From assembly GCA_019694295.1 (NCBI GenBank), contig JAIBCG010000010.1, positions 1 to 59,094 on the forward strand: DNA of 59,094 bases, given 5' to 3'. Origin of the DNA: Saprospiraceae bacterium (GTDB lineage: Bacteria > Bacteroidota > Bacteroidia > Chitinophagales > Saprospiraceae). The notes below the pieces were generated by a model. The model was given only the letters and a program-made list of their open reading frames with translations. It made no database searches and had not been told where the DNA came from. How positions within the stretch are numbered: the first letter of the stretch is position 1; each line of letters opens with the position of its first letter. Shown here piece by piece: positions 27,201-35,456 of this stretch. The position numbers and the translations under genes are program-made.

Positions 27201-29059
27201 ATTCGCTCAATATCAATAAAGACCATTGGGGAAAATTATTGGTCAATGCATCAGCAATTGATTTTAAAGAACTGCTAAATGTTGAATACCAACTTGAACA
27301 CGACACAATTGCCATGTCTGGAAGAGGTTTTCTCAACATAAGTGACCGAGAGAACATCAGACTAAAACTCGATAATAGATTTAATTATTTACCGCTTCGC
27401 ACACTTGAATATTTTATCGGCAATGGTATCAACAATACTTCGGGTTCGCTTAAGGGAAATTTTACTGTTGAAGGCCCGTTGCATAACATGGGCCTATCGG
27501 GTAAGGCAGACATTGCCAAGGCTGGCTTTCATTTGATTTATACAAATGTTGACTATACAATTGAGAACGGCAAAGTGGCCTTCTCCAATACCAAAATTGA
27601 TGCTACCGGAAGTTATATCACCGACCCGCTTGGCAATAAAGCGCTCGTAACGGGTGGTTTGGTTCATGACCATTTCAAGAAATGGGGGTATGATGTAAAA
27701 ATTCAGTCGCCGGAGTTTATCGCCCTCAATACAAGTGTGCTGAATAACAACATTTACTATGGAAAAGGTGTGGGAGCAATTCTAATGACCATAGGCGGCA
27801 CATTCGGTAATACCAATATATATATAAATGCTACCACAGCAAAAGGTAGCAACCTTACCATACCATTTGGCTCAACAGAACAAGCCAAAGCTTCTGGCTT
27901 CGTTAGATTTGTCAATAAAAATGTGGATACCTCACGTACCAATGCAGAAAAACGAAAACCTGCTGAAAGCTCAGGCTTAAATATCGACATGGATTTGTCC
28001 GTGACCGAAGATGCTTTGATACAGCTCATTCTCGATCCGAAAGCAGGTGACTACATCAAAGGTTATGGCAAAGGCAATATCCAATTGGCATTTTCTTCAA
28101 CAGGTGAGTTTAACATGTTTGGCGATTATGAAATAGTGTCAGGCGAATATCTTTTTACTTTACTTAACCTTGTAAACAAACCATTCAATATATCAGGGGG
28201 CAGTACAGTTCGCTGGACAGGTGATCCTTATGAAGGCGAAGTAAATCTTACCGCTTCATACAGAGATCTTTATACTTCTCCATATAATTTTATACTCGAA
28301 TACCTTGGTGCAGACAATAATGCTATTACTGAGGCAAGAAAAACCACTAAAGTTGACCTCGACTTGTCGCTTTCTGGCCGATTGCTAAGCCCCAATATCA
28401 AACTCGATATCAACTTTCCAAATATTTCACCCATCATCCGCAATTATGTTGATTCGAAATTGCGCATAGTAAGACAAGATCAGAACGAAATGAATCGCCA
28501 GGCAATGGCACTAATAGTTACCAAATCATTCATTCCGCCAAATAATAACTTCCAGGGTACACAGTATCTTACATCTATTAATACCTTGTCTGAATTGATG
28601 TCGAATCAGCTGTCTGGGTACATTACTGAGCTACTATCCGATTTTATTAAAGAAAATGGTGTCATCTCCGGCATTGATCTTAAGGTTGGCTATAATGTCT
28701 ATGATGCATCTACCGTAAACCCATTTTCTACAAGCGAATTGCAGTTGCGTATGAAAAACAATCTTTTCTCAGACCGCTTGTCAATCAATATCGGTGGTAA
28801 TGTTGGTACCAATGCAAGTTCAGCTGTAAGTTCACAAACTTATTTTGCCGGTGACCTGGAAGTAACGTACTCCATTACACCCGACAATAGATTGAAAATA
28901 AGAGCATATCAACGGACTGAACCTTCGTTGGAGGGAGGTAGAAAAAATAAATCAGGTATCGGTATTAGTTACCGACGTGAATTTAATAATTTCTCTGAAG
29001 TGATAACAGATCTGAAAAGTGGTATTCTGAAGAAAAAGGATCTGACAAAGTCAAACTGA
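24212..29059 (+). CDS. TamB-like translocation/assembly module protein (AsmA superfamily, DUF490)
   Basis: A 1615-residue envelope protein with one N-terminal membrane helix (about 24-46, FALWVFRIFVLFLFLNFFLFLFF) and a very long periplasmic beta-rich body. Repeated short beta stretches (SVRFNFFNNFELRGFSIDDLHA, KLKGNLxV-like units) suggest an AsmA-type groove that carries lipids between membranes. The C-terminal 450 residues are the TamB/DUF490 domain (LPFGSTEQAKASGFVRFVNK, ISGGSTVRWTGDPYEGEVNLTASY, LDLSLSGRLLSPNIKLDINFP, RQAMALIVTKSF). In Proteobacteria TamB pairs with the Omp85 protein TamA. No tamA is adjacent here. In Bacteroidota this family is single-copy and large. The lysine-rich DLTKSN end is complete. 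Confidence 0.88.
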   Translation: MKKVNLKKYLFKPYHGGGFLQKFALWVFRIFVLFLFLNFFLFLFFQIPSVQRKATNYITSFLESRSGTKVELASVRFNFFNNFELRGFSIDDLHANPVIYAQQLQINFSVNPVNLYRQRIVLDEVVLKNAGVNLRKYPGETEQNIDLLIRKMFPPKEDKKKSDTKLKLIIKTIQLAVVEFTDYNEHNGNYLSISTQRGEAKVGKMDFVNKEYIFSSVIFDMPVFRLQYRKLSMEAIEASGKVIKETDNPNGKVLKLVFQDFELNDGSLFVDNYQRPPDPNIKISVDDIDWSHFAFNDVHAIGKNLIIHDGSYSASPLKISLKESKGFEIKELTAGFAGINNEQIRLAELNLQTKASVIRDSVILNYESLSSLSDDFANNVGIKIGLNKSMISVREIAHFAPSLKYDKFFVNNFNEVLTVSGEIYGRINSLKAKNLIVEIPSKLYLHTEFKSNDISQTDNAIINLDIKQLNSNVQFLEKAIPNLVLPPNFSKLGELSFKGNFDGFFTDFVTYGTLKTNLGDIGLDLRMNLQNGKDNSIYSGGMKLKNFNLGSWIDQNKFGNLSADFNVRNGHGFTADKAEADLDGKVHSIEYNSYTYHDIVLNGIFKKNTIDGSITGSDPNADFTFTGKVDLGADIPEYDFLSEIKNLDLYKLNLSSKPLAVSGNLDINLLTRNFKTLDGTSKINNLRFTNGQKTLFELDEILLNASQTGNVKTIDVKSDVADVYISGEFEIDNLHQIFLQNLKKLYPRYYDDIKLPKVNLPFTRTQCSYKFDIKKTEPLLALIDNPVSFDGPLLVSGKFNNLTNQWNTLATTEGIKVGDKVFKGITINYIQYDEEANFSGILDKTVVMDKVLDNTRFTFVINPENIKFDFNGIKLYSSDLSVNGTLKPTDDGYNLHFNNNSINLLGENWEVNPDNLLIINKQTIIPESFVLTNENRQIILNQTINDGLEFAIIGYDVSKLNEIIKYDKLKLSGNLQIYARVNEVYKLRNFGLRVYSDSLNINKDHWGKLLVNASAIDFKELLNVEYQLEHDTIAMSGRGFLNISDRENIRLKLDNRFNYLPLRTLEYFIGNGINNTSGSLKGNFTVEGPLHNMGLSGKADIAKAGFHLIYTNVDYTIENGKVAFSNTKIDATGSYITDPLGNKALVTGGLVHDHFKKWGYDVKIQSPEFIALNTSVLNNNIYYGKGVGAILMTIGGTFGNTNIYINATTAKGSNLTIPFGSTEQAKASGFVRFVNKNVDTSRTNAEKRKPAESSGLNIDMDLSVTEDALIQLILDPKAGDYIKGYGKGNIQLAFSSTGEFNMFGDYEIVSGEYLFTLLNLVNKPFNISGGSTVRWTGDPYEGEVNLTASYRDLYTSPYNFILEYLGADNNAITEARKTTKVDLDLSLSGRLLSPNIKLDINFPNISPIIRNYVDSKLRIVRQDQNEMNRQAMALIVTKSFIPPNNNFQGTQYLTSINTLSELMSNQLSGYITELLSDFIKENGVISGIDLKVGYNVYDASTVNPFSTSELQLRMKNNLFSDRLSINIGGNVGTNASSAVSSQTYFAGDLEVTYSITPDNRLKIRAYQRTEPSLEGGRKNKSGIGISYRREFNNFSEVITDLKSGILKKKDLTKSN

Positions 29060-29119
29060 GCTTGAATTTACATTTCCTAAAAAAAATCAATCATCACACA
29101 CCGTCAGGATTGAAAGCAA

Positions 29120-29809
29120 TCAACGAAAAGCTCTTGTTATTTCGCGTTTTCCTGGCGGCCCCGGTAATGATTCTACAACGAACCCAACATCCTTCAAAGC
29201 ACGTTTGAACGAACCTTTGGCACAATATGTAATCAAAAAACCATCATCTGCCAGCCACTGATAGCATTTAGTAAGAAAATCTTCTTTCCAAACTTCAGGA
29301 TGCGAATCTGGTGCAAAAGCATCATGGAAAATGACATCATATTGACCGGATGGTCGATAATCAACAAAATCTATCAGGTATTTTGTAAAGCTGAAATGAT
29401 GTCTTAGTCTGATGCCCAAATCCCATGGGGAGGTGTGCAGTTGAAGATATTCCGAATGAAACTCCCTAAGTTCTGCTGTGTTGTGAAAATCAAGATTGGA
29501 GTATATTTCTTCTGTGACCGGATATTTCTCAAGAGAATGATACTCAACTAGTCGTTGTTGTTGGATAGATTCCTTGAGGCAGAGCAACGCATTTAACCCT
29601 GTACCGAATCCAAGTTCAAGAATTTTAATCAAATCAGTCTTTTGCTCGAAAGCTTTCATTAAGCCATTTTGTACAAACACATGCTGACTTTCACCCATAG
29701 CACCATGTACAGAGTGATAAGTGTCGCCACTAATAGTATTTCTAAGACTGTTACTGCCGTCTTTTGTTTCGAAAATTTCTAACAAACCGGACTTAGATTT
29801 GGGGTTCAA
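29120..29809 (-). CDS. mnmD: tRNA (5-methylaminomethyl-2-thiouridine)(34) methyltransferase MnmD-like
   Basis: An SAM-dependent methyltransferase of about 229 residues that finishes mnm5 modification of wobble U34 by methylating nm5U. SAM motif ELGFGTGLNALL (about 65-76), SLEKYP, and DVIFHDAFAPDSHPEVW (the DAFAP signature of the MnmC N-terminal domain family) are present, with PGPPGKREI near the end. The FAD oxidase domain of MnmC is absent, as in stand-alone MnmD enzymes. No ATG exists near the N-terminus. The start is TTG, either at 29809 (TTGA overlap with the ytxJ stop) or 29812, so translation is probably coupled to ytxJ. Confidence 0.85.
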   Translation of the reverse strand: MNPKSKSGLLEIFETKDGSNSLRNTISGDTYHSVHGAMGESQHVFVQNGLMKAFEQKTDLIKILELGFGTGLNALLCLKESIQQQRLVEYHSLEKYPVTEEIYSNLDFHNTAELREFHSEYLQLHTSPWDLGIRLRHHFSFTKYLIDFVDYRPSGQYDVIFHDAFAPDSHPEVWKEDFLTKCYQWLADDGFLITYCAKGSFKRALKDVGFVVESLPGPPGKREITRAFR

Positions 29810-30156
29810 CAAGCCGCAATTACCTCTTCAATCTCATCTGCCTGAATATCAAGATGACTTGCATCAAGAATACATTCATCATCCTTGATGACGAGGATTT
29901 GTGGTGATTCATGGTGGACGTGATATTTTTCAGCGATCTTCGCAGAGATATCGCGGTGATTGAGCAAATCGAGGTAATAAAAGTGTACCTGACTACCAAG
30001 TGTCAATGCATCTTCTTCTAATCGCATTTTCGCTATAGAACTGATATTGCATCGTGTGCTGTGTTTAAAGATGACAACTGGCATTTCAAATGACTTTTTT
30101 GAAATTTGCTCCAGCCCGTCCATACTCGAAAGTTGGTGCCAGGGAAAAGTTTCCAT
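29806..30156 (-). CDS. ytxJ: YtxJ, bacillithiol-system monothiol bacilliredoxin-like protein
   Basis: A thioredoxin-fold protein of about 116 residues. METFPWHQLSSMDGLEQISKKSF leads to the active-site strand VVIFKHSTRCNISSIAK with a single Cys36. The YLDLLNHRDISAKIAEKYHV and SPQILVIKD segments are family features. YtxJ co-occurs with bacillithiol genes and is thought to act as a bacilliredoxin; bshC is encoded in this window at 50145. I use the ATG ending at 30156. The alternative TTG at 30162 adds two residues. The stop overlaps the mnmD start by four bases and a small lipoprotein gene lies 7 bases upstream, so all three are cotranscribed. Confidence 0.87.
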   Translation of the reverse strand: METFPWHQLSSMDGLEQISKKSFEMPVVIFKHSTRCNISSIAKMRLEEDALTLGSQVHFYYLDLLNHRDISAKIAEKYHVHHESPQILVIKDDECILDASHLDIQADEIEEVIAAC

Positions 30157-30163
30157 ACTCAAA

Positions 30164-30307
30164 TTAAAAATTAGAAACTACTTTTGCCAATGATTTTAGT
30201 GAAAAATTATTCGGACATCCGGTACCTCGGTTGCAAGAAGTGAATGTAAGGAAGAATACTGCAACAGTCGCCAAAGTCAGAAATCTTTTAAATGATTTGT
30301 TTTTCAT
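30164..30307 (-). CDS. Small putative lipoprotein (47 aa)
   Basis: A 47-codon frame on the minus strand from ATG (30305-30307) to TAA (30164-30166), too short for the usual length cut-offs. The N-terminus MKNKSFKRFLTLATVAVFF is a basic n-region plus hydrophobic core, followed by LTFTSC with Cys25 as the lipidation site. A short tail NRGTGCPNNF plus about 12 residues then follows. This is the layout of tiny Bacteroidota lipoproteins. It ends 7 bases before the ytxJ ATG and is therefore likely cotranslated with ytxJ and mnmD. Mature length would be only about 23 residues with one extra Cys (Cys31). I do not recognise a named family; similar tiny peptides may be left out of annotations. Confidence 0.7.
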   Translation of the reverse strand: MKNKSFKRFLTLATVAVFFLTFTSCNRGTGCPNNFSLKSLAKVVSNF

Positions 30308-30422
30308 GAAATTTGAATTAATTTAAATCTACAACGCAATTTTTATGGATTGTATTATACTACTTAAACAATATGATCGAATCCGGTTGCAAAAATAATA
30401 TTAATTTAACAATTTTCCTATT

Positions 30423-31781
30423 ATGAAAATTCATTTGATTGCAATTGGTGGTGCTGTCATGCATAATCTAGCGATTGCACTGCATAATCTGGGTCACGAA
30501 GTTACCGGTTCGGATGATGAAATCAATTCGCCTTCCAAAGAAAGATTGCTGGCCAGGGGGCTTTTACCTGAAAAATTCGGCTGGTTTCCGGAAAAAATTT
30601 CTCTTGATCTTGATCTCGTAATTCTCGGTATGCATGCCAGGCTTGATAATCCTGAGCTCAACAAGGCAATTGAACTCGGGCTTAATGTTCAAAGCTTTCC
30701 GGAGTACATAGGTAAATGTTATGCCGGGAAAACACGTGTAGCCATTGCCGGTAGCCACGGTAAAACGACTACGACATCCATGATTGCCCATATTCTCAAA
30801 GCGAATGGCCGCAAATTTGATTACCTCATCGGTAGTAATATTGAAGGCTTTGACACTATGGTGAGTATTTCGGATGCTCCTATTGCCATTTTAGAAGCCG
30901 ACGAATACCTTACTTCGCCGCTTGACAGGCGCTCAAAATTTCTTCATTATCATCCTGATATTGCCATCATTACCGGCATAGCCTGGGATCATATCAATGT
31001 TTTTCCGACTTTTGATGACTATCTAGATACTTTCCGTGAATTTATTAAAACCATTCCAGATAAAGGTCACCTGATCTATTACAAAAATGACCAAAACTTA
31101 GCCAACATGCTAGCAGAACCTTATGATGTAACTGACCGTGTTGCCTACGCTGAATTTCCTCATCATATTTTACCAAATGGTGATTTAGTTTTGTCAGATA
31201 CCTCGGGGAAAGAATACCCGATACAGTTTTTCGGGAAACACAATTTAGAAAATTTTCAGGCTGCCTTTCATGTTTGCCGTCTGCTCGGGTTAAGTGAAGG
31301 AGCAATATTACAAGCTGCCACAAGTTTTGCTGGAGCAGGTAAACGTATGGAACTCATCTGCCGCAACGAACATTTTGCAGCGTATCTCGATTTTGCGCAC
31401 GCACCATCCAAATTAAAAAGCACTATCGATGCAGTCAGTGCCCGATTTCTGGATTTTACAAAAATTGCCATTTACGAATTGCATACATTTAGCAGCCTGA
31501 ATGTTGATTTTCTGAAAGAGTATAAAAACACAATGAAAAACGCCGATGTAAAGATCGTTTATTATAGCAAACATACACTTGAAATGAAAAAAATGAACAT
31601 GATCGAACCTGAAGATGTAATTAAAGCTTTTAATGAAGAAGACGTACATATATTTTCTGAAAAAGAAGAACTTATGCACTTCATTAATCAACAAAAAATG
31701 TATAATACTGTTTTACTTTGGATGTCTTCCGGTAATTTTGACGGACTAGATGTTAAAAATATATCTAAATCTTTTGTGTGA
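30423..31781 (+). CDS. mpl: UDP-N-acetylmuramate:L-alanyl-gamma-D-glutamyl-meso-diaminopimelate ligase
   Basis: A 452-residue Mur-ligase paralogue that reattaches recycled tripeptide (or tetra/pentapeptide) to UDP-MurNAc. The UDP-binding N-domain starts MKIHLIAIGGAVMHNLAIALHNLGHEVTGSDDEI (rather than the GIGG-x-GMS of MurC). The ATP loop is VAIAGSHGKTTTTSM (about 108-116), and ILEADEYLTSPLDRRSKFLHYHPDIAIITGIAWDHINVF is the Mpl-type central block. AYLDFAHAPSKLKSTIDAV carries the Mur-ligase DxAH motif in the C-domain. It fits a muropeptide-recycling route with the NlpC/P60 peptidase at 4926. It is followed 54 bases later by pdhB, which has its own promoter. Confidence 0.92.
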   Translation: MKIHLIAIGGAVMHNLAIALHNLGHEVTGSDDEINSPSKERLLARGLLPEKFGWFPEKISLDLDLVILGMHARLDNPELNKAIELGLNVQSFPEYIGKCYAGKTRVAIAGSHGKTTTTSMIAHILKANGRKFDYLIGSNIEGFDTMVSISDAPIAILEADEYLTSPLDRRSKFLHYHPDIAIITGIAWDHINVFPTFDDYLDTFREFIKTIPDKGHLIYYKNDQNLANMLAEPYDVTDRVAYAEFPHHILPNGDLVLSDTSGKEYPIQFFGKHNLENFQAAFHVCRLLGLSEGAILQAATSFAGAGKRMELICRNEHFAAYLDFAHAPSKLKSTIDAVSARFLDFTKIAIYELHTFSSLNVDFLKEYKNTMKNADVKIVYYSKHTLEMKKMNMIEPEDVIKAFNEEDVHIFSEKEELMHFINQQKMYNTVLLWMSSGNFDGLDVKNISKSFV

Positions 31782-31785
31782 GAGA

Positions 31786-31817
31786 TTTCATTCAAACATT
31801 ATATTTATATAACTTTG
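31786..31817 (+). promoter_or_regulatory. Promoter for pdhB
   Basis: TAACTTTG (31810-31817) is an exact -7 consensus with TTTC 20 nt upstream (31786-31789). It lies within the mpl-pdhB gap and gives a leader of about 12 nt to the ATG at 31836. Confidence 0.55.
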
Positions 31818-31835
31818 GGAAAATTTTGAAAAATA

Positions 31836-32888
31836 ATGGCTTTAAAACTATTACTCAGAGACGGACTGCGCGAAGCAATGATTGAAGAAATGCGCATAGA
31901 CGAAAACGTTTTTCTGATGGGCGAGGAGGTCGCCGAATACAATGGTGCTTACAAGGTAAGTAAAGGTATGCTTGAAGAATTTGGTGCAAAAAGAGTGATT
32001 GACACGCCGATTGCCGAGCTTGGCTTTGCAGGTATTGGGGTAGGTGCTGCTATGAACGGACTAAGACCAATTGTAGAATTCATGACCTGGAATTTTGCCG
32101 TCCTTGCATTTGACCAAATCGTAAATAATGCAGCCAAAACCTTATCACAGTCAGCTGGTCAGTTCAAATGCCCGATTGTGTTCAGAGGTCCATCAGGCTC
32201 TGCAGGACAGCTCGCACAGCAACACAGCCAAACCTTCGAAAGCTGGCTTGGTAATGTACCTGGTGTCAAAGTAATATCTTGCGTTGACCCGATTGAAGCC
32301 AAAGGATTGATGAAAGCTGCCATACGTGACGAAAATCCGGTATGTGTAATGGAGTCTGAGGTCTTTTATGCTATGGAACTTGAAATAACAGATGACGGAA
32401 AACGTACCTACAGCTTTGGTGGAAAGAAATTTGAAGCAGACGGACTTATGCCACAAGATGGTGAAGACGTGATAGTACCAATCGGAAAAGCTGCTATAAG
32501 AAGAGCAGGTACAGATGTCACCATTGTTACCTTCAATAAAATGGTATTTGTGGCACTCGAAGCAGCCGAATTACTTAAAGCAGAAGGTATAAGTGCCGAA
32601 GTTATCGACCTGCGAACCATCAGACCACTAGACCACGATACAATCCTCGAATCGGTTAAAAAAACCAATAGGCTCGTAATCGTTGATGAGTCATGGCCGA
32701 TGTTTGGGGTAGCTTCAGAAATAGCTTACCAAATACAAAAGTACGGATTCGACCATCTGGATGCTCCGGTTACAAGGGTTAATTCGGCAGACACAAATCT
32801 CGGTTATTCTTCTGTTTTTGTTGAGGAATATTTGCCAAATGCACAAAAAGTAGCTGAGGCTGTAAAAAATGTAATGTACGTAAAATAA
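31836..32888 (+). CDS. pdhB: Pyruvate (branched 2-oxoacid) dehydrogenase E1 component subunit beta
   Basis: This is the 350-residue beta half of the heterotetrameric E1 that decarboxylates pyruvate for lipoyl-E2. LRDGLREAMIEEMRIDENVFLMGEEVAEYNGAYKVSKGML, RVIDTPIAELGFAGIGVGAAMNGLRPIVEFMTWNFAVLAFDQIVNNAAK, FRGPSGSAGQLAQQHSQTFESWLGNVPGVKVISCVDP and IDLRTIRPLDHDTILESVKKTNRLVIVDE are typical. No alpha subunit (pdhA) or E2 gene is adjacent, so the subunits are scattered, as often seen in this phylum. A lone 2-oxoisovalerate E1-beta remains possible, but the sequence is closest to PdhB forms. Confidence 0.9.
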   Translation: MALKLLLRDGLREAMIEEMRIDENVFLMGEEVAEYNGAYKVSKGMLEEFGAKRVIDTPIAELGFAGIGVGAAMNGLRPIVEFMTWNFAVLAFDQIVNNAAKTLSQSAGQFKCPIVFRGPSGSAGQLAQQHSQTFESWLGNVPGVKVISCVDPIEAKGLMKAAIRDENPVCVMESEVFYAMELEITDDGKRTYSFGGKKFEADGLMPQDGEDVIVPIGKAAIRRAGTDVTIVTFNKMVFVALEAAELLKAEGISAEVIDLRTIRPLDHDTILESVKKTNRLVIVDESWPMFGVASEIAYQIQKYGFDHLDAPVTRVNSADTNLGYSSVFVEEYLPNAQKVAEAVKNVMYVK

Positions 32889-32911
32889 TATTCTGTAGAA
32901 TATAAAAAGGT

Positions 32912-32976
32912 GATTCCCGGCCTCAGTATTTCAACAGGCTATAAACAGTTTTGTTGAAATAAAAAGTCTGGGAATC
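32912..32976. terminator. Compound hairpin between convergent pdhB and ychF
   Basis: An outer stem GATTCCCGG (32912-32920) pairs with CTGGGAATC (32968-32976, one G-U). Inside it ATTTCAACA (32928-32936) pairs with TGTTGAAAT (32952-32960). On the plus strand the outer arm is followed by TTCATTTTT. It sits exactly in the gap between two converging genes and most likely acts as a terminator in either direction. Confidence 0.65.
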
Positions 32977-32983
32977 TTCATTT

Positions 32984-34081
32984 TTACACATTAAATCTGA
33001 AGTGCATGATATCTCCATCCTGCACAGTATATTCTTTACCTTCTACCGACATTTTGCCAGCTTCTTTTACAGCAGCTTCTGAACCATAATGGACAAAATC
33101 GGCGTACTTGATGACTTCTGCACGGATAAAGCCTTTCTCAAAATCTGTATGAATCACTCCGGCTGCCTGAGGCGCCAAAGTACCACGGGTTACTGTCCAG
33201 GCTCTTACCTCTTTTACACCTGCTGTGATGTACGTGATAAGATTCAACAAATGATAGGCTGCTCTTATAAGTTTGTTGACACCAGGTTCGTCTAGACCCA
33301 TTTCTGCAAGAAATGCTTGTCGGTCTTCGAGCGAATCGAGTTCTGCTATTTCAGCTTCGATACCAGCCGATATTAAGATAATCTCAGCATTTTCGTCCTT
33401 GATGCTCTCTTTGAATCGCTCCGTATATTCATTTCCTTTGATAGAAGATGCCTCATCAACATTACATACGTACAATATCGGTTTGTCTGTTAGTAACATC
33501 ATTTCTCGGAATACACCTTCGTCCTGATCTTCTCTCTCAAATGAACGAGCCGGTTTACCCGATTCAAGATGCGACTTTAAGTACTCGAGAACTTCTACAA
33601 TGCGTTGGTCGTCTTTGCTACCACTTTTTGCTATTTTTTTCTGTCTGTCAATTCTTTTATCAATACCTTCCAGATCTTTAAAAATAAGCTCAAGGTCAAT
33701 GATTTCTTTATCACGGACCGGATCAACACTTCCGTCAACGTGTATGACGTTGTCATTGGCAAAACATCTCACAACATGAATGATGGCATCTACTTCCCTA
33801 ATATTGGCAAGAAACTGATTGCCAAGTCCTTCTCCTTTGCTCGCACCTTTGATGAGCCCGGCAATGTCAAGTATCTCAATGGTTGTAGGTAGAATCTTTT
33901 GAGGATCAATTAATCTTGCAAGTTCGTCAAGTCTTTTATCCGGTACGACAATGACGCCCAGGTTAGGCTCCTTGGTAGCAAAAGGATAATTGGCAGCCAA
34001 AGCTTTGGCAGATGTAAGTGCATTGAACAAAGTTGACTTACCAACATTAGGCAGTCCGACGATTCCACATTTTAATCCCAT
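32984..34081 (-). CDS. ychF: Redox-regulated ATPase YchF (Obg-family, TGS domain)
   Basis: A P-loop ATPase of 365 residues that binds ribosomes, with a preference for ATP over GTP. From the ATG ending at 34081 it reads MGLKCGIVGLPNVGKSTLFN (P-loop GLPNVGKST at 9-17), then the switch regions, DIAGLIKGASKGEGLGNQFLANIREVDAIIHVVR, the altered nucleotide-specificity motif NVDE (in place of NKxD), a coiled arm (FKDLEGIDKRIDRQKKIAK) and a C-terminal TGS domain (RAWTVTRGTLAPQAAGVIHTDFEKGFIRAEVI). The frame is open nine codons upstream without conservation. Converges on pdhB. Confidence 0.95.
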   Translation of the reverse strand: MGLKCGIVGLPNVGKSTLFNALTSAKALAANYPFATKEPNLGVIVVPDKRLDELARLIDPQKILPTTIEILDIAGLIKGASKGEGLGNQFLANIREVDAIIHVVRCFANDNVIHVDGSVDPVRDKEIIDLELIFKDLEGIDKRIDRQKKIAKSGSKDDQRIVEVLEYLKSHLESGKPARSFEREDQDEGVFREMMLLTDKPILYVCNVDEASSIKGNEYTERFKESIKDENAEIILISAGIEAEIAELDSLEDRQAFLAEMGLDEPGVNKLIRAAYHLLNLITYITAGVKEVRAWTVTRGTLAPQAAGVIHTDFEKGFIRAEVIKYADFVHYGSEAAVKEAGKMSVEGKEYTVQDGDIMHFRFNV

Positions 34082-34150
34082 AATTTGATTTTTTTTAAAA
34101 CGGCGCAAAGTTAGATTTATTAATTTTGTGAAACAAACTTAATTTGCAAT

Positions 34151-34753
34151 TTGAATTATTTAGCGCATCTGGTACTCTCAGGTGATGATCCGGAAATAAT
34201 GACCGGCAATTTTATGGGGGATTTCCTTACAAGAAGCCAGCTTAAGGGAAAAACTGATAATTTCGTCATCGGTTATGACTTGCACATGTTTATTGATAAA
34301 TATACGGATGCCGATACTGATGTAGATGCAGTTATCAGTTTATTTCGGCAAAAGCATGGAAAATATGCAGTCGTAATAGCAGATATTATTTTCGATTTTT
34401 TTCTTTGCAATAACTGGCAAATGTTTTACACTACAACTTTGGATGAATTTATGAATAGCGTTTACCATAAAATTGAAACACAACTTCATTTAATTCCGGA
34501 GAAAGTAAGTTCGCTCATTCGCAGAATGATAGCAGGTAATTTTATCGAAAAATATAAAACGCTCGATGGGTTGCACTTTATTATGCAAAAAATGGATCAG
34601 AGAGCAAGCTTTTCTGCAGGATTTGTTGAATCTCTATCAATTGTCAAAGACAATGAACTATTCATCAACGACAAGTTTTTAACATTTTATCTAAAACTTA
34701 AATCAGCTACCGAACAACAATTGCTTATCCTTCAAAGTGGAATGAAATCGTAA
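34151..34753 (+). CDS. Acyl carrier protein phosphodiesterase (AcpH)-like protein
   Basis: A 200-residue helical HD-type protein of the AcpH family, which removes the phosphopantetheine arm of ACP in some bacteria. It begins MNYLAHLVLSGDDPEIMTGNFMGDFLTR, matching the family's MNFLAHLxLA...GNFIADF start, and keeps GYDLHMFIDKYTDADTDV and ADIIFDFFLCNNW. The start codon is TTG at 34151; no ATG is in frame upstream and this start is where the conservation begins. Its 3' end overlaps the convergent porT gene by 29 bases. Substrate is by family only and not certain. Confidence 0.8.
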   Translation: MNYLAHLVLSGDDPEIMTGNFMGDFLTRSQLKGKTDNFVIGYDLHMFIDKYTDADTDVDAVISLFRQKHGKYAVVIADIIFDFFLCNNWQMFYTTTLDEFMNSVYHKIETQLHLIPEKVSSLIRRMIAGNFIEKYKTLDGLHFIMQKMDQRASFSAGFVESLSIVKDNELFINDKFLTFYLKLKSATEQQLLILQSGMKS

Positions 34754-35456
34754 AACCGGAGGAGAGTATCTTCTCGAGAATGTTAGATTCTTTCAGGTCC
34801 TTATCAAATATCAGAATATTGCTGATGCCTCTTGAAAATTTGATTTCGGGCGAGAAAATGAAATACGGGAAAAACATCTGAATACCTGCTCCAAGTTCTA
34901 CAGAAAAATCTGAAGGTGACACTTTAAGTAATTCTGCCTTTTGCCTTGTTCTTGAATTACTTGCAACATCTACTGAATATTTAACACCACCTAGAATAAA
35001 TGCACGGATATCTTTATATGGATGAGACGTATAGCGAAGATGAACGGGAATTTCGAAGAATACGGACTCTATTTTCTGAAGGTAAGGCGGCCTTCGGTTT
35101 TTCGGAACAGCGTAGGTGATGTTTCTTTCAGCAAACGAAAGAGTAGGTAAGAGGCGTAGGTCGAAATACTCATTTATTTTGTAATTGGTAACTATGCCAA
35201 GGTTAAATCCGGGACCTTTGACTGACTCAGCCAAACGTATGCTGTCATTACCGATAAAATTCTGCGATCTGAATAATTTGTAATCTGATGAATTGTAGCC
35301 AAGTGTTATACCAAAATAGTAAGGTTTGTTTTTAAACTCAAGGTAATTCTGATTGCTGCCAAACTTTTGGGCAGTGGCTGATGTATAAATCAGGCAAAAT
35401 AATACTATTTGTAGGCAGTATATAAACTGCAGATTCCAAAACTTAATTTTCTGCAT
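34725..35456 (-). CDS. porT: Type IX secretion system outer-membrane protein PorT
   Basis: A 243-residue beta-barrel needed for type IX secretion (in the Porphyromonas and Flavobacterium systems). A signal peptide (about 1-29, ending SATAQK) is followed by strands with PYYFGITLGYNSSDYKLF, an FNLGIVTNYKINEYFDLRLLPTLSFAERNI stretch, EIPVHLRYTSHPYKDIRAFILGGVKYSVDVASN and SPSDFSVELGAGIQMFFPYFIFSPEIKFSRGI. The last two are diagnostic of PorT. The ATG at 35454-35456 lies 52 bases inside the ubiE gene, which is the usual ubiE-porT order in Bacteroidota. It converges on and overlaps the AcpH-like gene by 29 bases. Its likely client here is the 1139-residue cargo at 9123. Confidence 0.88.
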   Translation of the reverse strand: MQKIKFWNLQFIYCLQIVLFCLIYTSATAQKFGSNQNYLEFKNKPYYFGITLGYNSSDYKLFRSQNFIGNDSIRLAESVKGPGFNLGIVTNYKINEYFDLRLLPTLSFAERNITYAVPKNRRPPYLQKIESVFFEIPVHLRYTSHPYKDIRAFILGGVKYSVDVASNSRTRQKAELLKVSPSDFSVELGAGIQMFFPYFIFSPEIKFSRGISNILIFDKDLKESNILEKILSSGFTISFHFEG

